From assembly GCA_030619215.1 (NCBI GenBank), contig JAUXBV010000095.1:1-8988 (forward strand): 8,988 nt of DNA, read 5' to 3'. The DNA is from Fibrobacterota bacterium (GTDB taxonomy: Bacteria > Fibrobacterota > Chitinivibrionia > Chitinivibrionales > JANQEN01). Below, in pieces: positions 7,079 to 8,988 of this stretch (within the stretch, counting starts at the first letter, position 1; each line of letters starts with the position of its first letter). The notes beneath the pieces were generated by a model. It saw nothing but the letters and a program-made list of their open reading frames with translations, ran no database searches and had not been told where the DNA came from. Both the position numbers and the translations under genes were made by a program.

Positions 7079-7282
7079 GTGTGTGTTAAATATCCTTTAT
7101 AATGAGACGGGGATTTGTAAGTTTGTGCATATTAATACTAAAAAGTGTTATAAAGTTTAGATGATTAAAAAAAGAGATGAAATTTAATATAAATTACGTT
7201 GTGCAGGGCAGAATATTTTGAAAGGTTTTTGCGCCATAGTAATAACAAAAATGAAATATACCTAAGATTAGATGCAGTCATC
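7079..7282 (-). other. AT-rich gap, probable promoter region of the receptor operon
   Basis: This 204-base stretch between the decarboxylase stop and the first operon gene holds no credible reading frame on either strand. It is visibly richer in A and T than its flanks. It is the only sizeable gap upstream of the six-gene train, so the operon promoter is expected here. I could not pick a convincing -35/-10 pair, and I saw no clear Fur-type or riboswitch structure. Confidence 0.5.
7181..7195. repeat. Short AT inverted repeat upstream of the receptor operon
   Basis: AATTTA, a three-base spacer and TAAATT form a perfect 6-base inverted repeat about 100 bases before the first operon gene. It could be an operator half-site pair, but such palindromes arise easily by chance in AT-rich DNA. 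Confidence 0.25.
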
Positions 7283-8722
7283 TCATATATTTTCGTCAAT
7301 TTCCTGTCTGTATTCTCTTACTTTTTGCATCAGGCTCTTAATAGTTTCCAGGTTGGTTTCGGGGTTCATAATGGCTAATCGTAAATACCTCGTTCCATTA
7401 AAAGATGTCGTCGATATATAGAAGCTACCTTCGGCAATTAATTTGTCCCTGATCTTTAACTGTAAATTATCACTTCCATCAATTCTGAAGCAGAGGATAT
7501 TGCTTTGCGGTTTAACAGCGCATGAAAATCCCGGCAACGTGCGTATATATTCATAAGCTTCAATTGTCAATTCAAACTGCCGCTCGACATATTCCGCCAA
7601 TCCCTTTTCCCCAAGCGATGCCAGGACCATAAAGAATCTTAAGCCCAATCCCGCTTTAGTACACTCAACGGTACGATGGACAAAATCGAAGCCCGGTTGC
7701 TCCTTATCGTGAAACAGGTAACTGGCCTCCTGTTCAAATGCGGTATCTATATCTCTGTGATCACGGAATAATAAAGCAGCGCATACGGTAGGAACCCGCA
7801 TCAGTTTATGGGCATCCCATGTTATAGAGTCTGCTTTTTCCACGCCTCTCAGCAGGTGCTTGTATTTTTCAGACAGCAATGCACTGGCGCCATGCGCCCC
7901 GTCAACATGTAACCATACATTATGTGCCTCGCAAAAATCGCCAATTTCCTGCAGGGGGTCATAGATCCCGACTGCGGTGCTGCAGGCATTGGCAATCAGG
8001 GCAACAGCCCGTTTCCCTTCATTTTTCACTTTTTTATATACCCGCAATATCTTATCAGGGATTATGGCGCCTTTTTCGTCTACGTCGACATAATAAATAG
8101 ATTCGAGGCCTATCCCCAGTATTCCTGCTGTGCGCTCAATTGAATAATGACATCCTGATGGTGAAAGCAAAGCCAGGTCGCCCGGGTTTCCCTTTTTCCA
8201 CGTTTCCGGTGCTATTTTATTTCGTGCCGCTATCATGGCTGTAAGATTTGCCAAAGAGCCACCATGGGTTAAAACACCACCGCCAAAATTCTTTTCCTGG
8301 TTTTCAAACTGCAAATTGACGGGTGACGGCGACCAGCCGATTTTTTCAAGCAGCCAGTTTATTATGAAATACTCAATACATGTCGCTGCCGGCCCCATCT
8401 CATAAATGGCCATTGGATTATTGGTAAAACCGTCAATAAGGGAACCCAGGGCCCCGGTATAATGAGGGACGGCAACCTGATGGGCCAGGTAGGAGGGGTG
8501 ATGCAATCGTGTTGTTGCAGCAAGATATTTTCTCAGGAAATCTGATAACTGCCCTCCCGATAATCCCCCGGTCTTGACATATGATGACAGGTTAAGATCA
8601 TTTATCAAATCGCCGAGAGGCACCTGGTTAATCACTGGTTTTTCCCCAGCCCTCGATTCAATCAGATAATCATTTAGAGCTTTGATTACCATTTCCGCAT
8701 TAGATAAAAAAGACATATTCAT
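7283..8722 (-). CDS. Group II PLP-dependent amino-acid decarboxylase
   Basis: A cytosolic enzyme that should remove the alpha-carboxyl group of an amino acid using pyridoxal phosphate. The 479-residue length is normal for the glutamate/aromatic/cysteine-sulfinate/diaminobutyrate decarboxylase superfamily. Visible landmarks: RLHHPSYLAHQ at 72-82 in the substrate site; THGGSLANLTAMIAAR at 152-167, which binds the cofactor phosphate; the ring-stacking His192 in CHYSIERT; the cofactor-nitrogen aspartate Asp273 in HVDGAHG; and the Schiff-base lysine Lys306 in TWDAHKLMRVP. Tyr335 in ASYLFHDK fits the flexible-loop tyrosine needed for decarboxylation, so a decarboxylase is likelier than an aldolase-type relative. 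The loop and the following VECTKAGLGLR lean towards the cysteine-sulfinate/aspartate/diaminobutyrate side, but the substrate is unresolved. It stands 204 bases before the receptor operon and seems a separate unit. ATG at 8722 was taken; a second ATG at 8716 has a slightly better placed GAG. Confidence 0.93.
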   Translation of the reverse strand: MNMSFLSNAEMVIKALNDYLIESRAGEKPVINQVPLGDLINDLNLSSYVKTGGLSGGQLSDFLRKYLAATTRLHHPSYLAHQVAVPHYTGALGSLIDGFTNNPMAIYEMGPAATCIEYFIINWLLEKIGWSPSPVNLQFENQEKNFGGGVLTHGGSLANLTAMIAARNKIAPETWKKGNPGDLALLSPSGCHYSIERTAGILGIGLESIYYVDVDEKGAIIPDKILRVYKKVKNEGKRAVALIANACSTAVGIYDPLQEIGDFCEAHNVWLHVDGAHGASALLSEKYKHLLRGVEKADSITWDAHKLMRVPTVCAALLFRDHRDIDTAFEQEASYLFHDKEQPGFDFVHRTVECTKAGLGLRFFMVLASLGEKGLAEYVERQFELTIEAYEYIRTLPGFSCAVKPQSNILCFRIDGSDNLQLKIRDKLIAEGSFYISTTSFNGTRYLRLAIMNPETNLETIKSLMQKVREYRQEIDENI

Positions 8723-8779
8723 GCTCTATATTTTTTCTTGATAAGGTTTGGGATATGACAGGTTAATAGCTGGAATCGG

Positions 8780-8808
8780 ATAGTAACAGAATATACTATT
8801 TACCACAA
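8780..8808 (-). promoter_or_regulatory. Weak candidate promoter for the decarboxylase
   Basis: On the minus strand TTGTGG (8808-8803) and TACTAT (8785-8780) are separated by 17 bases, about 58 bases before the ATG. Only three and four of six positions match the sigma-70 consensus, and promoter rules in FCB bacteria differ, so this is tentative. Confidence 0.22.
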
Positions 8809-8810
8809 GT

Positions 8811-8826
8811 AGCTGATTTATCAGCT
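8811..8826. repeat. Perfect inverted repeat downstream of the sorting-tail gene
   Basis: AGCTGA, TTTA, TCAGCT forms a 6-base stem with a four-base loop, extendable to 7 bases with a tight loop. It lies about 44 bases after the upstream stop and just before the candidate promoter. No T-run follows on the minus strand, so it is not a standard intrinsic terminator; it may be a weak terminator, an RNA-stabilising hairpin or an operator. Confidence 0.4.
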
Positions 8827-8869
8827 GAGTCTATGATTTGGGAAAAGAGGTTTGTAAAGGTCAGAGTGT

Positions 8870-8988
8870 TTATCTGCTTATTATAAAGGATCCGGTATAG
8901 TTTCTACCCTTTCCAGCAATTACGTACTGATAAACACCGCATGATAGGCTTGGTATTTCAAGATTATTACCTTGAATAGTTTGATTGA
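8870..8988 (-). CDS. C-terminal end of a secreted protein with a sorting-tail-like ending (partial)
   Basis: Only the last 38 codons are in the window; the stop is TAA at 8872-8870 and the rest lies beyond the right edge. The peptide reads NQTIQGNNLEIPSL, then SCGVYQYVIAGKGRNYTGSFIISR. The pattern L-S-x-G-V-Y-x-Y-x-I-x-G-x-G, a short loop, then G-x-F-I-I-S-R at the very end is the usual look of the type A C-terminal sorting domain of type IX (Por) secretion. In Bacteroidota that domain directs export across the outer membrane and is cleaved or replaced by an anchor. A similar beta-sandwich end occurs in secreted enzymes and adhesins of Fibrobacterota, where the export route is less certain. 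The catalytic part is not visible, so no function is given. The fragment is short, but frame, pattern and stop position agree well. Confidence 0.65.
   Translation of the reverse strand, partial: NQTIQGNNLEIPSLSCGVYQYVIAGKGRNYTGSFIISR

Larger units (their letters stand above)
8723..8869 (-). other. Short gap holding a hairpin and a candidate promoter
   Basis: These 147 bases between the end of the upstream gene and the decarboxylase have no credible gene. They carry the inverted repeat at 8811-8826 and the promoter-like pair at 8780-8808; I see nothing else in them. Confidence 0.5.

Noticed and set aside
7079..7282. Search for a Fur-like box, riboswitch or small RNA upstream of the receptor operon
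   Set aside because: Nothing beyond one short AT palindrome was found; no GATAAT-type repeats or conserved riboswitch core could be recognised by eye.
7270..7283. Hairpin AGATG-ACTG-CATCT at the decarboxylase stop, considered as a terminator
   Set aside because: The stem is only five bases and no T-run follows on the minus strand.
7879..8143. Two overlapping plus-strand frames of 73 codons inside the decarboxylase region
   Set aside because: Both are antisense to conserved decarboxylase motifs and resemble nothing.

Overview
The window looks like a piece of chromosome from a Gram-negative, outer-membrane-bearing bacterium. The supporting features are a TonB-dependent outer-membrane receptor, an ExbB/ExbD/TonB energiser, signal peptides, and the tail of a secreted protein whose last 38 residues resemble a type IX secretion (Por) type A sorting tail. 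The receptor also has carboxypeptidase-regulatory-like domains before its plug and a long Asp-Ser/Thr array. Together these favour the Fibrobacterota-Chlorobi-Bacteroidota (FCB) superphylum, perhaps a Fibrobacterota/Chitinispirillia-type organism. That placement is inferred from protein style, not from a marker gene. Every convincing gene lies on the minus strand, so transcription runs from the high-numbered end to the low-numbered end.

Layout in the direction of transcription: (1) 8988-8870, the last 38 codons of a gene that starts outside the window, with a sorting-tail-like C terminus. (2) 8869-8723, a non-coding stretch with a short hairpin and a weak candidate promoter. (3) 8722-7283, a complete group II PLP-dependent amino-acid decarboxylase. 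(4) 7282-7079, an AT-rich gap. (5) 7078 to beyond base 1, a tight gene train: an unrecognised exported, probably outer-membrane beta-barrel protein (7078-6212); a very large TonB-dependent receptor (6203-2694); ExbB (2683-2063); ExbD (2070-1648); TonB (1636-929); and an exported leucine-rich-repeat protein cut by the left edge (911 to <1).

Within the train the gaps are 8, 10, -8, 11 and 17 bases, and several ribosome-binding sites are built into the stop codon of the previous gene. The six genes are therefore very probably one operon with translational coupling. The natural reading is a self-contained outer-membrane uptake or signalling machine: a receptor, its own proton-motive-force motor (ExbB-ExbD), its own force transducer (TonB), and two exported proteins that may be accessory parts (the barrel-like protein at the front, the LRR protein at the end). 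The substrate cannot be read from the sequence.

The most unusual element is in the mature N terminus of the receptor. About 100 residues carry acidic residues, mostly in D-S/T-hydrophobic triplets, spaced exactly seven residues apart and then exactly six residues apart for thirteen consecutive positions. The triplets resemble the D-(S/T)-(A/I/L/V/M/T) O-glycosylation sequon known from Bacteroidota. No tRNA, rRNA, CRISPR array, transposase or convincing intrinsic terminator was seen.
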